Notes under the pieces: model-generated
Told to the model about the DNA's origin: nothing
Seen by the model: the letters and a program-made list of their open reading frames with translations, nothing else
The model's database searches: none
Part shown: positions 35,038-44,419 of the stretch, piece by piece
Layout: each line of letters opens with the position of its first letter
Numbering within the stretch: the first letter of the stretch is position 1
Made by a program: the position numbers and the translations under genes
Source: Candidatus Acidianus copahuensis
Lineage (GTDB): Archaea; Thermoproteota; Thermoprotei_A; Sulfolobales; Sulfolobaceae
DNA: 64,000 bases
Reading direction: 5' to 3'
Assembly (NCBI RefSeq): GCF_000632495.1
Contig: NZ_JFZT01000019.1
Coordinates: forward strand, 1-64,000

Positions 35038-35048
35038 CTTTATATCCT
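35038..35048 (+). promoter_or_regulatory. TATA box of trxB
   Basis: The motif cctttatatcc lies about 26 nt before the trxB ATG, indicating a leaderless transcript that also covers the IMPase gene. Confidence 0.55.
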
Positions 35049-35068
35049 TTTAACATAAAATCAATAGT

Positions 35069-36043
35069 ATGAGTCTATTACCCAAATCTGCTAAAGTCGA
35101 TCCTAATGAAATTTTTGACGTAATAATAATAGGATTAGGCCCAGCAGCTTACTCTGCAGCTCTTTATGCCGGCAGATATGTTATGAAAGCCCTTGTAATA
35201 GGAGAAACGCCAGGAGGTCAACTGACAGAAGCAGGAGAAGTTGATGATTACCTCGGGTTAATAAAGGTAAACGCTCAAGACATGATTAGAATATTTAACT
35301 CTCATATTGAAGAGTATAACCTTCCTGTAATTCTAGATACAGTTGAAAAGTATGAAAAGCACGGAGATTTGTTCGTGGTAAAGACTAAGAGAAAGGGTGA
35401 ATTCAAGTCCAAAACTATTATAGTAGCTGTTGGGGTTAAAAGAAGGAAATTAAATGTTCCAGGAGAGGATCAATTTACTGGAAGAGGAGTATCTTACTGT
35501 TCTGTATGCGATGCACCTCTCTTTAAGAATAGAGAGGTCGTAATAGTAGGAGGAGGAGATTCAGCGCTTGAAGGAGCAGAACTTCTCTCAAGATATGCAA
35601 CAAAGGTTTACTTAGTTCACAGAAGGGATGTATTTAAAGGACAACCTTACTACGTAGAGATAGTTAAGCAGAAGAAGAATGTAGAGTTTATACTTAATTC
35701 AACAGTAACTGAAATAATTGGTGAAAAGCTAGTTAAGGCTGTTAAAGTAAAGAATCTTAAGACTGGAGAGGAGAAAACATTAAATGTTAATGGAATATTT
35801 ATCGAAATAGGATTTGAGCCTCCTGTAGAGTTTGCAAAGGTTAACGGTATAGAAACTGATAGTAACGGATATATAAAGGTAGACGAATGGATGAGAACTA
35901 GTACTGAAGGTGTATTTGCTGCAGGTGATTGCACTTCTACCTGGCTTGGATTTAGACAAATAATAACTGCCGTTGCGCAAGGATCAGTTGCAGCGAGGAG
36001 TGCGTACACTTTTCTAAATGAAAGACAGGGGAAAACGAATTGA
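35069..36043 (+). CDS. trxB: Thioredoxin-disulfide reductase
   Basis: This 324-residue FAD/NAD(P)H enzyme has an N-terminal FAD loop (IIGLGPAAYSAALYAGR), a redox-active C144-x2-C147 (YCSVCDAP), a second dinucleotide loop (VIVGGGDSALEGAE) and the C-terminal AAGDCTS FAD motif. It reduces thioredoxin or glutaredoxin-like proteins in the cytoplasm. The IMPase gene begins within its stop codon. Confidence 0.95.
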   Translation: MSLLPKSAKVDPNEIFDVIIIGLGPAAYSAALYAGRYVMKALVIGETPGGQLTEAGEVDDYLGLIKVNAQDMIRIFNSHIEEYNLPVILDTVEKYEKHGDLFVVKTKRKGEFKSKTIIVAVGVKRRKLNVPGEDQFTGRGVSYCSVCDAPLFKNREVVIVGGGDSALEGAELLSRYATKVYLVHRRDVFKGQPYYVEIVKQKKNVEFILNSTVTEIIGEKLVKAVKVKNLKTGEEKTLNVNGIFIEIGFEPPVEFAKVNGIETDSNGYIKVDEWMRTSTEGVFAAGDCTSTWLGFRQIITAVAQGSVAARSAYTFLNERQGKTN

Positions 36044-36819
36044 GAGAAACTATAGTAAAAGTAGGAATAGAGGCATCAAAATACGTTAGAGAAATGTGGG
36101 AAAAGAAAGGAGTAGATAAAGTAATAGGGTATCATGATCAGGACACCACTCGAGTTGTAGATAAGTTATCAGAAGAGTATATATTCGACTTGCTAGAACA
36201 CAGTGGATTTTCATTTTCCTTTGTCTCAGAAGAGTCAGGAAGAGTATTCAAGGGAAATTATGATTATGTTGTAGTTATAGATCCGTTAGATGGAAGTAGT
36301 AACTTTATATCGGGTATCCCCTGGTCGTCTGTTTCAATAGCCGTTTTTAGAAAAGACGAAAAAGATTTTTTGAATTCAATTTCTGGAGTTATTGCTGAGA
36401 TTTTTAGGGATAGAATTTACTCTTATGATGAGAAATCATCATATCTTAATGAAAAATTAGTCGAAAGAAAAGAAGAAGTGAAATCTAGGATAGTTTTGGC
36501 GTATTATGATAAGGAAAGTATGGACGATGCAACCAAAATTTTCTCCAAAATTAAGGGTGGTTTCAAGATTAGAACACTCGGTTCTGCATCTCTGGACATG
36601 GTTCTAGTCTGTACAGGTAAAGCCTTGTTTTATTTTGATATAAAGGGAAAATTAAGGAATGTGGATATTGCGGCATCAAGTAATTTCTGTAGTAGACTAG
36701 GTATAGATACAGTAGATATAAAAGGAAAAAGGTTGAACGTAAGCATTTCTGACGTAGAAAAAGTAGGTAACGTTATGCTTTCTTCGGATCCAGCTTTGAT
36801 ATCCCAACTTTCCTCTTAG
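36040..36819 (+). CDS. Inositol monophosphatase/FBPase-family phosphatase
   Basis: This 259-residue Mg-dependent phosphatase has the metal site E...DPLDGSSNFISGIPW (about 85-99), FVSEESG (metal Glu) and a C-terminal FDIKGKLRNVDIAA. Archaeal members hydrolyse inositol-1-phosphate and fructose-1,6-bisphosphate. The TTG start overlaps the trxB stop (TTGA). The 3' end runs 47 nt into the opposing AAA gene. Confidence 0.92.
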   Translation: MRETIVKVGIEASKYVREMWEKKGVDKVIGYHDQDTTRVVDKLSEEYIFDLLEHSGFSFSFVSEESGRVFKGNYDYVVVIDPLDGSSNFISGIPWSSVSIAVFRKDEKDFLNSISGVIAEIFRDRIYSYDEKSSYLNEKLVERKEEVKSRIVLAYYDKESMDDATKIFSKIKGGFKIRTLGSASLDMVLVCTGKALFYFDIKGKLRNVDIAASSNFCSRLGIDTVDIKGKRLNVSISDVEKVGNVMLSSDPALISQLSS

Positions 36820-38596
36820 ATTTCTTGGTAGAAGGTTTAACTTTCTCTAGAGCCTCAACTAGGTCCTGAGTAGTTAAAGTTCTATCTGTATTTCCCTTAA
36901 TTACCTCCTTCAGAACTGTTATTTTAGCTTCCCTAGTTAATGCTGCAAGATCAGCCCCAGTATACCCCTCAGTTTTTTGTGCTATATCTTGACAACTCAC
37001 TCTTTCACATACATCATTACCTAAATATTTTTCAAGTATATCTAATCTTTCCTCGGCATTTGGTAAAGACATATGAACAACTATATCAAACCTTCCAGGT
37101 CTTAGCAAGGCTGAGTCTATTACACTTATTCTGTTGGTCGTTCCAATAACAACTACTTCCTTTAAGTTCCTTATTCCATCCATTTCCGTGAGAAGTTGAT
37201 TAACTACTTTTGATGCATCCGATCCATGTCTATCAGACCTTTTGGACGCTATAGCATCTAATTCATCAAGGAGCACTATGGACGGTTTGTTTTCCCTAGC
37301 CCTATTGAAAACTTCCTTCAGAATTGAAACAGCACCTTCGTATCCTTTATACATTATTTCTGCAACACTCAAGGAGATTAACTTTACGTCAAGAGTTTTA
37401 GCTAAAGCTTTAGCCATCATTGTCTTTCCTACACCTGGTGGTCCATATAGTAATATTCCCCTTATTGGAGTAACTCTCATTTTTTCCATAAGGTCAGAAT
37501 GTTTTAGTTGCAGCTCAAGAAGTTCCTTTAGCTCTGTTTTAACGCTTTCATATCCTCCTATGTCATTTAACGTGATCTTATCTCCAATTTCAGACTCTAT
37601 GTCATCTCCTTTTCTTGATCTCCTTTCAAAGTCTAGTCTAAACTTTTCAAAATCCTCAAGCATCTGCAAGCTTATACTAGGCTTATATTTCTGTATAATG
37701 TCTGTGAAATCCTTCATTGTTATCTTTCTTTCCTGTCCACTTTCAGATGCTTCTACTGCAGCTTTTCTGGCAACTTCTTGACAAATATTGGCCAAGTCAG
37801 CCCCACTATATCTTTCCGTTATATCGGCTATTTTATCTAGGCTAACATCGTCAGCTAGAGGCTTTCCACTACAATGAATCTTAAGTATTTCCTTTCTAGC
37901 CTCCTTATTTGGAGGACCTATGTAAATTAGTTTATCAAATCTTCCAGCCCTTAAAAGAGCCTTATCTAAGAGCTGTGGAACGTTAGTTGAGCCTACAATT
38001 ATTATTCCTTCGTCGCTATGAAGACCATCTATTTCTGATAACATTAATGATAATAATCTAGGAGTTACTGAATCTCCTGAATGACTTTCTCTTTTGGTCC
38101 CAATAGTATCTATCTCGTCAAAGAATAGTATACAAGGCGCATTTTTTCTTGCGTTTGCAAATAGTTCTCTTAATCTAGCCTCACTTTCACCATACCACTT
38201 ACTCATTATATCGCTCACATTTACGTATATGAAGTTTAATTTTGCGTCACTTGCTAAAGCCCTCATCATAAGAGTCTTTCCACAACCTGGAGGACCGAAA
38301 AGAAGTATACCTTTAGGGGGTTTAAGACCATACTTTAGTGCAATACCCCTATTCTTGAGAGGAAATTCAATATATTCGCCTATCTCCTTCTTAACGTCTT
38401 CATATCCTCCAATATCGCGCCAACTAATCTTTCTATCATCTTCTTCTTTTTTCTTTGAGTTTTTCAACTGTAATTGTGATGCTTTGTCACTAGTCATAAA
38501 GTTGGTAGTAAATCTTTTAAATAAACCCATAAGTAAGATCCCTATCGCTGAAAGAGATATAAAAAGTATAATGAGTGTTAACAAGTACTCGCTCAT
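36773..38596 (-). CDS. Membrane-anchored double-AAA ATPase (CDC48-like core)
   Basis: The 607 residues have an N-terminal membrane helix (about 4-24) and a short charged linker. Two AAA modules follow: Walker A GPPGCGKT (101-108) with Walker B DEID (160-163), and GPPGVGKT (385-392) with DELD (444-447). Both have RxGRFD arginine-finger segments. The CDC48/VCP N-domain is missing; the membrane helix takes its place. It probably extracts or remodels membrane proteins at the cytoplasmic face. It is followed by 277 nt of AT-rich sequence upstream with nothing recognised. Confidence 0.88.
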   Translation of the reverse strand: MSEYLLTLIILFISLSAIGILLMGLFKRFTTNFMTSDKASQLQLKNSKKKEEDDRKISWRDIGGYEDVKKEIGEYIEFPLKNRGIALKYGLKPPKGILLFGPPGCGKTLMMRALASDAKLNFIYVNVSDIMSKWYGESEARLRELFANARKNAPCILFFDEIDTIGTKRESHSGDSVTPRLLSLMLSEIDGLHSDEGIIIVGSTNVPQLLDKALLRAGRFDKLIYIGPPNKEARKEILKIHCSGKPLADDVSLDKIADITERYSGADLANICQEVARKAAVEASESGQERKITMKDFTDIIQKYKPSISLQMLEDFEKFRLDFERRSRKGDDIESEIGDKITLNDIGGYESVKTELKELLELQLKHSDLMEKMRVTPIRGILLYGPPGVGKTMMAKALAKTLDVKLISLSVAEIMYKGYEGAVSILKEVFNRARENKPSIVLLDELDAIASKRSDRHGSDASKVVNQLLTEMDGIRNLKEVVVIGTTNRISVIDSALLRPGRFDIVVHMSLPNAEERLDILEKYLGNDVCERVSCQDIAQKTEGYTGADLAALTREAKITVLKEVIKGNTDRTLTTQDLVEALEKVKPSTKKSKRKVGISKLDPKKA

Positions 38597-38873
38597 TTCT
38601 AACGATTTATTATTTGCGTTTCACGTATTTAAAGGTATGAAAACAATTTTTTAAAGCATTAACGTATGAACGATTAAAAATACCCGAAATGTATAATGAA
38701 GATAAGATTTAATTTGAAAAACATTATTTAAATCATTCTGCAATTTGCTAACAAATTTTCATATGGATCAAATATCTTAATTAAAACCTTTGGTTATCAA
38801 GTTATTAAATTACCCTTCCAAAATATCTTAGAATATATTTTAACTTGAGTAAAAATCATAGAAATTCAAAATA

Positions 38874-40424
38874 TTAACTTTCAACCCTTAAGTCACTTAT
38901 TACTCTCATAGCTGCATTATATCCAGGTGCTCCAGTGACTCCTCCACCCGGATGAGTACCTGATCCACAAAGATAAAGTCCTTTTATTGGAGTTCTATAA
39001 TTGCTCATAGAGTAAGTAGGTCTAAACAGGTAAATCTGGTCCGGCGTCATATCTAGATGAAATATATTACCTTCCCAAATTCCAAATCTTCTTTCTATAT
39101 CAAGAGGAGTTAAGACTTCATATTTTTCCAGTTTAAAGTTTGGGGCAAATTCCCTTATTTTTTCAAATGTTATTTCGGCTATTTTATCCTTTATATCATC
39201 TAATTTTCTAGTATATGGCAAATACTGACCAAAAATTGAAATAGAAAATTTTCCTTTAGGAGCTACAGTAGGATCGACTGAAGATTGTATGTTAATTGAA
39301 AGCCAAGGTTCTCTTGAATAACCTAGCACTTTGGCGTCAGTATATGCTTTTTCTATATAGTCCATATTTGGCATTATTAACTCTGAAGCTATATGCTCTG
39401 GTCTTAAACTAGTTCCCCAACCGAAGTCTGGAAGGGATGATGAATAGCCGACAATCTTGAACGACACGCCCTTAGACTTTAGAGAGGAAATTTTCCTGAT
39501 TAACTCACTATCTACTTCCGCATTTCTAAGAAACTTAAGGAATGTGGTTTTAGGATCAGCGTTAGACAAAACTATATTGCTTTCAAAAATTTTTCCATCC
39601 GTCAATTTTACACCATAGGTCTTTCCTCTTCTAACTAGGATCTCGTCGACCTCTGCCGAGGTTATAACTTTTACTCCTAATGCTTCAGCCGATCTCCTCA
39701 TTGCAACAGTTACTCCTCCCATACCCCCTTCTACGTACCCCCAAGATCCTTTTACCCCATTAACTTCTCCTAAGATATGATGTGCTAATACATAAGCAGT
39801 ACCAGGAGAGCTAGGAGATGCATAAGTTCCGACCACGGAATCTTCGACTAGAGCAGATTTTACTTCATCTGATTCAAAGTAGTTATCAAGCATAGATCTT
39901 CCGTCGGTGAGAAAAGCTCTACTAAGCTCCGAGAGAGCTTCTTCATCAATTGAAACTCCTTTCATTAACTGAAGTAACTGATCAACTTCAGAGATTCTGG
40001 GAGGCTCTGAAAGCATAAAGAGGTCAGCTAACTGATACATTGGATCCCATAATTTTAGCCATTTTTCATAGTTTTTGGCGTCAACCTTCGAGAACTTTTC
40101 TATTTCCTTTTGAGTTTTCTTAACATCAGACCAAAAGAATAATCCCTTTCCTCTGCCTGTAGGAAGAAACAAACCAGGATCCTTTAGGTAAACCTTTAGG
40201 CCAAAATCCCTAAGCCTTAAATCTCGAATTATTTTTTCCCTTAATAGGCTTAACACATAAGCTCCTGTAGATACCTTTATTCCAGGCCAAAGCTCTTCTG
40301 TAACGGAAGCTCCTCCTACTACTTCTCTTTTCTCTAAGACTAAAACTTTTAATCCATTCATTGCCAAATAAGAGGCTGATACTAAACCATTATGGCCTCC
40401 ACCTATAACTATTACATCAAACAT
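38874..40424 (-). CDS. Phytoene dehydrogenase-related FAD oxidoreductase
   Basis: This protein of about 516 residues starts with the FAD loop VIVIGGGHNGLVSASYLAMNG and ends with the carotenoid-desaturase-type motif YLCGSGTHPGGGVTGAPGYNAAMRV. The full-length match is to phytoene desaturase-like/PYROXD2-type oxidoreductases, but the substrate (carotenoid or other isoprenoid) cannot be decided. I use the ATG at 40424, preceded by ggaggaaat; a TTG 3 nt earlier is possible. A tiny membrane-protein gene directly precedes it. Confidence 0.85.
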   Translation of the reverse strand: MFDVIVIGGGHNGLVSASYLAMNGLKVLVLEKREVVGGASVTEELWPGIKVSTGAYVLSLLREKIIRDLRLRDFGLKVYLKDPGLFLPTGRGKGLFFWSDVKKTQKEIEKFSKVDAKNYEKWLKLWDPMYQLADLFMLSEPPRISEVDQLLQLMKGVSIDEEALSELSRAFLTDGRSMLDNYFESDEVKSALVEDSVVGTYASPSSPGTAYVLAHHILGEVNGVKGSWGYVEGGMGGVTVAMRRSAEALGVKVITSAEVDEILVRRGKTYGVKLTDGKIFESNIVLSNADPKTTFLKFLRNAEVDSELIRKISSLKSKGVSFKIVGYSSSLPDFGWGTSLRPEHIASELIMPNMDYIEKAYTDAKVLGYSREPWLSINIQSSVDPTVAPKGKFSISIFGQYLPYTRKLDDIKDKIAEITFEKIREFAPNFKLEKYEVLTPLDIERRFGIWEGNIFHLDMTPDQIYLFRPTYSMSNYRTPIKGLYLCGSGTHPGGGVTGAPGYNAAMRVISDLRVES

Positions 40425-40427
40425 CAA

Positions 40428-40529
40428 TTATTTCCTCCCAAGCCATATAATTATGGATAGAATTCCTCCTAATATGGATATACCTATAGCTGTATACGCA
40501 AAGATTGTCAGAACTTGAGTTATTGGCAT
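40428..40529 (-). CDS. Tiny single-span membrane protein (33 residues)
   Basis: On the minus strand an ATG opens MPITQVLTIFAYTAIGISI... and ends LGRK after one predicted membrane helix of about 22 residues. Its end carries the ggaggaaat that serves the next gene, 3 nt downstream. A TATA-like ctttaaatt lies about 25 nt before its ATG, so it looks like the first gene of the oxidoreductase transcript. It may anchor or assist the FAD enzyme at the membrane; that is inference. Confidence 0.6.
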   Translation of the reverse strand: MPITQVLTIFAYTAIGISILGGILSIIIWLGRK

Positions 40530-40536
40530 ACCAATC

Positions 40537-40557
40537 GTTTTATAACTGGAATTTAAA
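40537..40557. promoter_or_regulatory. Back-to-back promoters in the 39-nt gap
   Basis: Plus-strand ttttataac lies about 27 nt before the phosphodiesterase ATG, and minus-strand ctttaaatt lies about 25 nt before the tiny membrane-protein ATG. Both spacings predict leaderless mRNAs from a compact divergent promoter. Confidence 0.45.
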
Positions 40558-40568
40558 GATTATTCACT

Positions 40569-41657
40569 ATGTTCATTGAAGAACCTAACTACGGAAGGAA
40601 TATATACTCCCTAGCATGTGGAATTGCAGAATTCCTAGGCGTCGAAAGAAAATGTGCAAGTAGAATAGAAATTCCAAAAACTAAGAAATTAGCTTTAGTT
40701 CTGTTAGATGGATTTGGCTGGAATATAATGGAGAGTTCCGGATCTACTAAAGAAGAGGCTGAAAAAATACAAACAGTTTTCCCATCAACTACTTCAACAG
40801 TAATAACTACTCTCTTTACGGCATTAACACCTGGGGAACATGGAGTCCTAGGATACAACACTTTCGTTAAAAAAGCTGGAGGGATAATAAATACGCTAAA
40901 GTTCACTCATCCCGCAGTGAGTGATAGGGACTCTTTACAAGACTCAATGAGTTTTTCTTCGGTTTTTCCTGGGGTAAAGAGCTACCTTTCTGAGGTTAAT
41001 GGAGTTAAATCTATGGAAATAATTCCAAGAGGATTGGAAAACACCGAGTTTAGCAAGGCAACACATGGTAAGACAACTGAAACAAAAACTTTTGTGGATC
41101 TATGGGACGCTCTATACCTTTTTTCTCAAGCTTTGAATTCGGACTACAACTTTATTTATCTTTACCTGTCTGATATCGACTCCTTAGCCCATAAATATGG
41201 ACCTTATGCAGAGCCAACTCTAAATGCTGCAAAGGTTATCTTTGAATCCATCTATAACACTGCTAAAAGATTCTCTAATCAAGCTACAACCGTAATAACA
41301 GCGGATCATGGTCATGTTGAGGTAGGAAGTAATGTTGATATTAAGAGCGATCAGCAGTTCATGTCCATGGTAGAGGTTCCTCCTTATGGTGATTCTAGAG
41401 CGTTATTCCTTAGGAGCAGGTATGATATGAAAACCTATATGTTAGATAAATATAATGTAAAAGTTTATACAAAGGAGGAATTACCTAGATTACTAGGAGG
41501 AGTGGGGTATGCGGATCTTCCTGATTTTGTGGCAGTTCCTAAGGATAATACAGCCTACATCTACGATTATAAGGAAGGAGGAGATTACGGAAAGCTTAAA
41601 GGTCATCACGGTGGATTACTTTCAGAAGAGTTTGAAATACCTTTGGTGATTATATAA
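40569..41657 (+). CDS. Alkaline-phosphatase-superfamily phosphodiesterase/nucleotide pyrophosphatase
   Basis: The 362 residues show the NPP-type layout: LVLLDGFGWN (first metal Asp), nucleophile region FPSTTSTVITTLFTALTPGEHGVLGY, a second metal group YLSDIDSLAHKYGP, then TADHGHVE and a final GHHGG. The catalytic Thr is in PSTTST. It likely hydrolyses nucleotide pyrophosphates or phosphodiesters, with unknown substrate. The PRTase gene starts on its last base. Confidence 0.88.
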   Translation: MFIEEPNYGRNIYSLACGIAEFLGVERKCASRIEIPKTKKLALVLLDGFGWNIMESSGSTKEEAEKIQTVFPSTTSTVITTLFTALTPGEHGVLGYNTFVKKAGGIINTLKFTHPAVSDRDSLQDSMSFSSVFPGVKSYLSEVNGVKSMEIIPRGLENTEFSKATHGKTTETKTFVDLWDALYLFSQALNSDYNFIYLYLSDIDSLAHKYGPYAEPTLNAAKVIFESIYNTAKRFSNQATTVITADHGHVEVGSNVDIKSDQQFMSMVEVPPYGDSRALFLRSRYDMKTYMLDKYNVKVYTKEELPRLLGGVGYADLPDFVAVPKDNTAYIYDYKEGGDYGKLKGHHGGLLSEEFEIPLVII

Positions 41658-42187
41658 TGCCGGAGTACTTTATTCCATCATGGGATGAAATAGAAAATGA
41701 TATATTTTCTATAGCTGAAAAATTAATTTCAGAAAGTTTTTATCCCAACGCAATCGTAGCAATCCTTACAGGCGGAGTTATTCCAGCTAAGCTTTTCTCT
41801 GATATACTCGGAGTAAAGAATCTAAAATACGTAGATATAAAGTTCTATAGAGGAGTAAATAGTAGAGAATCAAAGCCAGTAATAAGAGCAATTTACGCTA
41901 ATGACCTTGAAGGGAAGAACGTTCTGATAGTCGATGACGTTTCTGATACTGGAGAAACCCTTGAAGCCGTAACTAACGTAGTTACTATGTTTAGTCCGAT
42001 AAAAGTTAAGACTGCAACAATTTATGTTAAACCGTGGTCTAAGAGATTTCCAGATTATTATAGTAAGGAAGTAAATAAGTGGATAATTTTCCCTTGGGAT
42101 AAGTGGGACATAGTGAGGGAAAACGAGGACGTTCCAGTTCAAAATAAAGATAGATTTATCAAACTGATGAAATCTGGTAAAGGCTAA
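41657..42187 (+). CDS. Phosphoribosyltransferase (purine salvage type)
   Basis: This 176-residue PRTase has the PRPP-binding motif VLIVDDVSDTGET (about 92-104), an AILTGGVIPAKL loop and a C-terminal IIFPWDKWD. It resembles archaeal xanthine/guanine (Gpt-like) salvage enzymes; base specificity is uncertain. It overlaps the phosphodiesterase gene by 1 nt, consistent with a nucleotide-recycling pair. Confidence 0.88.
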   Translation: MPEYFIPSWDEIENDIFSIAEKLISESFYPNAIVAILTGGVIPAKLFSDILGVKNLKYVDIKFYRGVNSRESKPVIRAIYANDLEGKNVLIVDDVSDTGETLEAVTNVVTMFSPIKVKTATIYVKPWSKRFPDYYSKEVNKWIIFPWDKWDIVRENEDVPVQNKDRFIKLMKSGKG

Positions 42188-42188
42188 A

Positions 42189-43847
42189 TTAAAAGATTAT
42201 AGCTTCTCTATATTCTCCCCAAACTTCCCTTAACGTTCCACTTATCTCGCCAACAGTTGATCCAGATTTAATTGAAGCTAAAACGTATGGTAGTAAGTTT
42301 TCATTTCCTTCAGCGGCTCTTCTAAGGGAATTGAGAGAATCCCTTACTTTCATTTGATCTCTATTTTCTTTATATGATTTAAGTCTCTGTATTATTCTCT
42401 CCCTAACACTCGGATTAACTCTAAATACTTCAGTTGTACCTATCCAGTCAGGCTCGTAGGACATATTTACTCCAATTTTCACCATATCTCCTTCTTCTAT
42501 TCTTTTTTGAATTCTATATGCGCTTTCAGCTATTTCTGCCTGAGGATACCCCCTATCAATTGCCTTCATCATACCTCCCATACTTTCAATTCTATCTATC
42601 ACTTTCCAAGCTCTTTCCTCTATCTCGTCAGTTAGCCATTCTATATAGTATGAACCACCTAGTGGATCGACTGTCTCTGTAACTCCACTCTCATGTGCTA
42701 TTATTTGTTGTACTCTTATAGCTATTTTTGCAGCCTTCTCGCTGGGTAAAGCTAGAGCTTCATCGTAGGAATTAACATGAAGACTTTGTGTTCCTCCCAA
42801 TACAGCTGCTAGAGCTTGTAGCGTTGTTCTGATTATGTTTATTTCAGGCTGTTGGGCTGTTAGTTCAGCTCCTCCTGTTTGGGTGTGAAACTTAAGACTC
42901 ATTGAATCAGCCTTTTTAGCGTTAAACATTTCCTTCATTATTTTAGCCCACATTCTTCTAGCAGCCCTAAATTTTGCCACTTCTTCAAAAACGTTTGTAT
43001 ATCCTGCAAAGAAGAATGAAAGAGTAGGTGCAAAGTCATCTACTGGAATTCCTCTTTCTGCAGTTTTTCTTACATACTCTATTCCATCAGCTAAAGTAAA
43101 CGCAACCTCAAGAACAGCATCCGCTCCAGCTTCTCTTATGTGATAACCACTTATACTTATCGGGTGCCATTTAGGCACATTCTTGTAAGAGTATTCTATT
43201 AGATCTATTGCGTACCTCATAGAAGATTCAGGAGGATAGATGTAGTTCTTTCTCGCTATGTACTCTTTTAAGATATCATTTTGAACTGTACCGTCCAATA
43301 CTTTCTTATCAATGCCTCTACTTTCGGCTGTAGCTATATACATTGATAAAAGTTCTTGAGCAGTTGCATTGATTGTCATAGATGTACTTACTTTATCTAA
43401 AGGAATAGAGTTCATTACAATATCCATTTCCTTCCAATGAAACATAGAAACTCCTACTACTCCAACCTCAGTATACGCTAACTCCTGGTCAGGATCAAGA
43501 CCAAGCTGTGTTGGTAAATCAAAAGCCATGCTTAGCCCGGTTTGACCTGCCTCAAGCAACCTCCTAAATCGGTTATTAGTGTCCTCTGAGGAACCGAAAC
43601 CTGCGTATTGTCTGATAGTCCATATTCTTCCTCTGTACATATTTGGATAAATTCCTCGAGTAAAAGGATATTCTCCTGGGAATCCAACACTGTCAAAATC
43701 CTTTACATCTAATGGAGTATATAGTGGTCTAACTTCAATATCCGATGGGGTAACAAATTTTGCCTTTCTTTCCTTTCTCTTTGAAATCCACTTATTGTAA
43801 ACGTTCTCATCCCACTCCTTAATTTTTTCATCTAAATCCAATCGCAA
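42189..43847 (-). CDS. mcmA1: Methylmalonyl-CoA mutase, catalytic (N-terminal) subunit
   Basis: This 552-residue TIM-barrel subunit has the family motifs TRGIYPNMYRGRIWTIRQYAGFGSSEDTN at 64-92 (described by position), DLPTQLGLD, TINATAQELL, SISGYHIREAGA and LHVNSYDEALALP. It isomerises (R)-methylmalonyl-CoA and succinyl-CoA with B12. The B12-binding subunit is separate and not in this window. The TTG at 43847 is supported by a TATA box about 28 nt upstream. Methylmalonyl-CoA epimerase is divergently adjacent. In Sulfolobales these serve the 3-hydroxypropionate/4-hydroxybutyrate carbon-fixation cycle. Confidence 0.95.
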   Translation of the reverse strand: MRLDLDEKIKEWDENVYNKWISKRKERKAKFVTPSDIEVRPLYTPLDVKDFDSVGFPGEYPFTRGIYPNMYRGRIWTIRQYAGFGSSEDTNNRFRRLLEAGQTGLSMAFDLPTQLGLDPDQELAYTEVGVVGVSMFHWKEMDIVMNSIPLDKVSTSMTINATAQELLSMYIATAESRGIDKKVLDGTVQNDILKEYIARKNYIYPPESSMRYAIDLIEYSYKNVPKWHPISISGYHIREAGADAVLEVAFTLADGIEYVRKTAERGIPVDDFAPTLSFFFAGYTNVFEEVAKFRAARRMWAKIMKEMFNAKKADSMSLKFHTQTGGAELTAQQPEINIIRTTLQALAAVLGGTQSLHVNSYDEALALPSEKAAKIAIRVQQIIAHESGVTETVDPLGGSYYIEWLTDEIEERAWKVIDRIESMGGMMKAIDRGYPQAEIAESAYRIQKRIEEGDMVKIGVNMSYEPDWIGTTEVFRVNPSVRERIIQRLKSYKENRDQMKVRDSLNSLRRAAEGNENLLPYVLASIKSGSTVGEISGTLREVWGEYREAIIF

Positions 43848-43872
43848 TACCCGTATTTCATTATGTTTAAAC

Positions 43873-43908
43873 AGTATATAACCTTTGCTTTTTAATCAAA
43901 TTTATAAG
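43873..43908. promoter_or_regulatory. Divergent promoters of mcmA1 and the epimerase
   Basis: Minus-strand tatata (about 43875-43882) is about 28 nt from the mcmA1 TTG, and plus-strand tttataag (43901-43908) is about 26 nt from the epimerase ATG at 43930. The shared 82-nt region suggests joint control of the two cycle enzymes. Confidence 0.5.
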
Positions 43909-43929
43909 TTAAAAGGTATAATCTCTAAT

Positions 43930-44355
43930 ATGCAAACAGAAAATATAGACCACATAGGTATAGCCGTAGAAAACCTAGACGAGGCAATAAAATTTTACAC
44001 GGAGAAGTTTGGTATGAGGCTTGTTCATAGGGAGAACCTTCAAGAAAGAGGTCTTAAAATTGCTTTTATGGCTGGAAACGACGAGAAGACCAGTTTAGAG
44101 TTAATGGAACCAATAAGTCATGATGATCAAAATAATACGGTAGCCAAGTTTTTGAAAACGAAAGGGCAAGGGATGCACCACCTAGCAGTTAAGGTAGAAG
44201 ATATTGGAAAATCGTTAGAAGAATTATCCTCAAAAGGGATTGTCCTAATAGATAAGGAACCAAGAAAAGGCGCTAGAGGGCATTTAGTTGCCTTCATCCA
44301 TCCTAAGAGTTCTATGGGAGTTCTTATAGAGCTAGTCCAAGAAAAGACCAACTAG
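43930..44355 (+). CDS. mce: Methylmalonyl-CoA epimerase
   Basis: This 141-residue vicinal-oxygen-chelate protein has metal His in IDHIGIAVENL, a second in GMHHLAVKVED and the terminal Glu in VLIELVQE. It interconverts (S)- and (R)-methylmalonyl-CoA for the neighbouring mutase. I start at the ATG at 43930, which sits about 26 nt after a TATA box and begins the conserved fold; a longer frame upstream has no family match. Confidence 0.94.
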   Translation: MQTENIDHIGIAVENLDEAIKFYTEKFGMRLVHRENLQERGLKIAFMAGNDEKTSLELMEPISHDDQNNTVAKFLKTKGQGMHHLAVKVEDIGKSLEELSSKGIVLIDKEPRKGARGHLVAFIHPKSSMGVLIELVQEKTN

Positions 44356-44380
44356 AGTTTATAAAGTCAGTCAAGATAAA

Positions 44381-44391
44381 ACTTTAAATTT
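44381..44391 (+). promoter_or_regulatory. TATA box of hsp20
   Basis: The motif actttaaattt lies about 33 nt before the ATG at 44420, predicting a leader of a few nucleotides. Confidence 0.4.
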
Positions 44392-44419
44392 TTGCTAGGA
44401 GATAATATTTCGATCAAGT

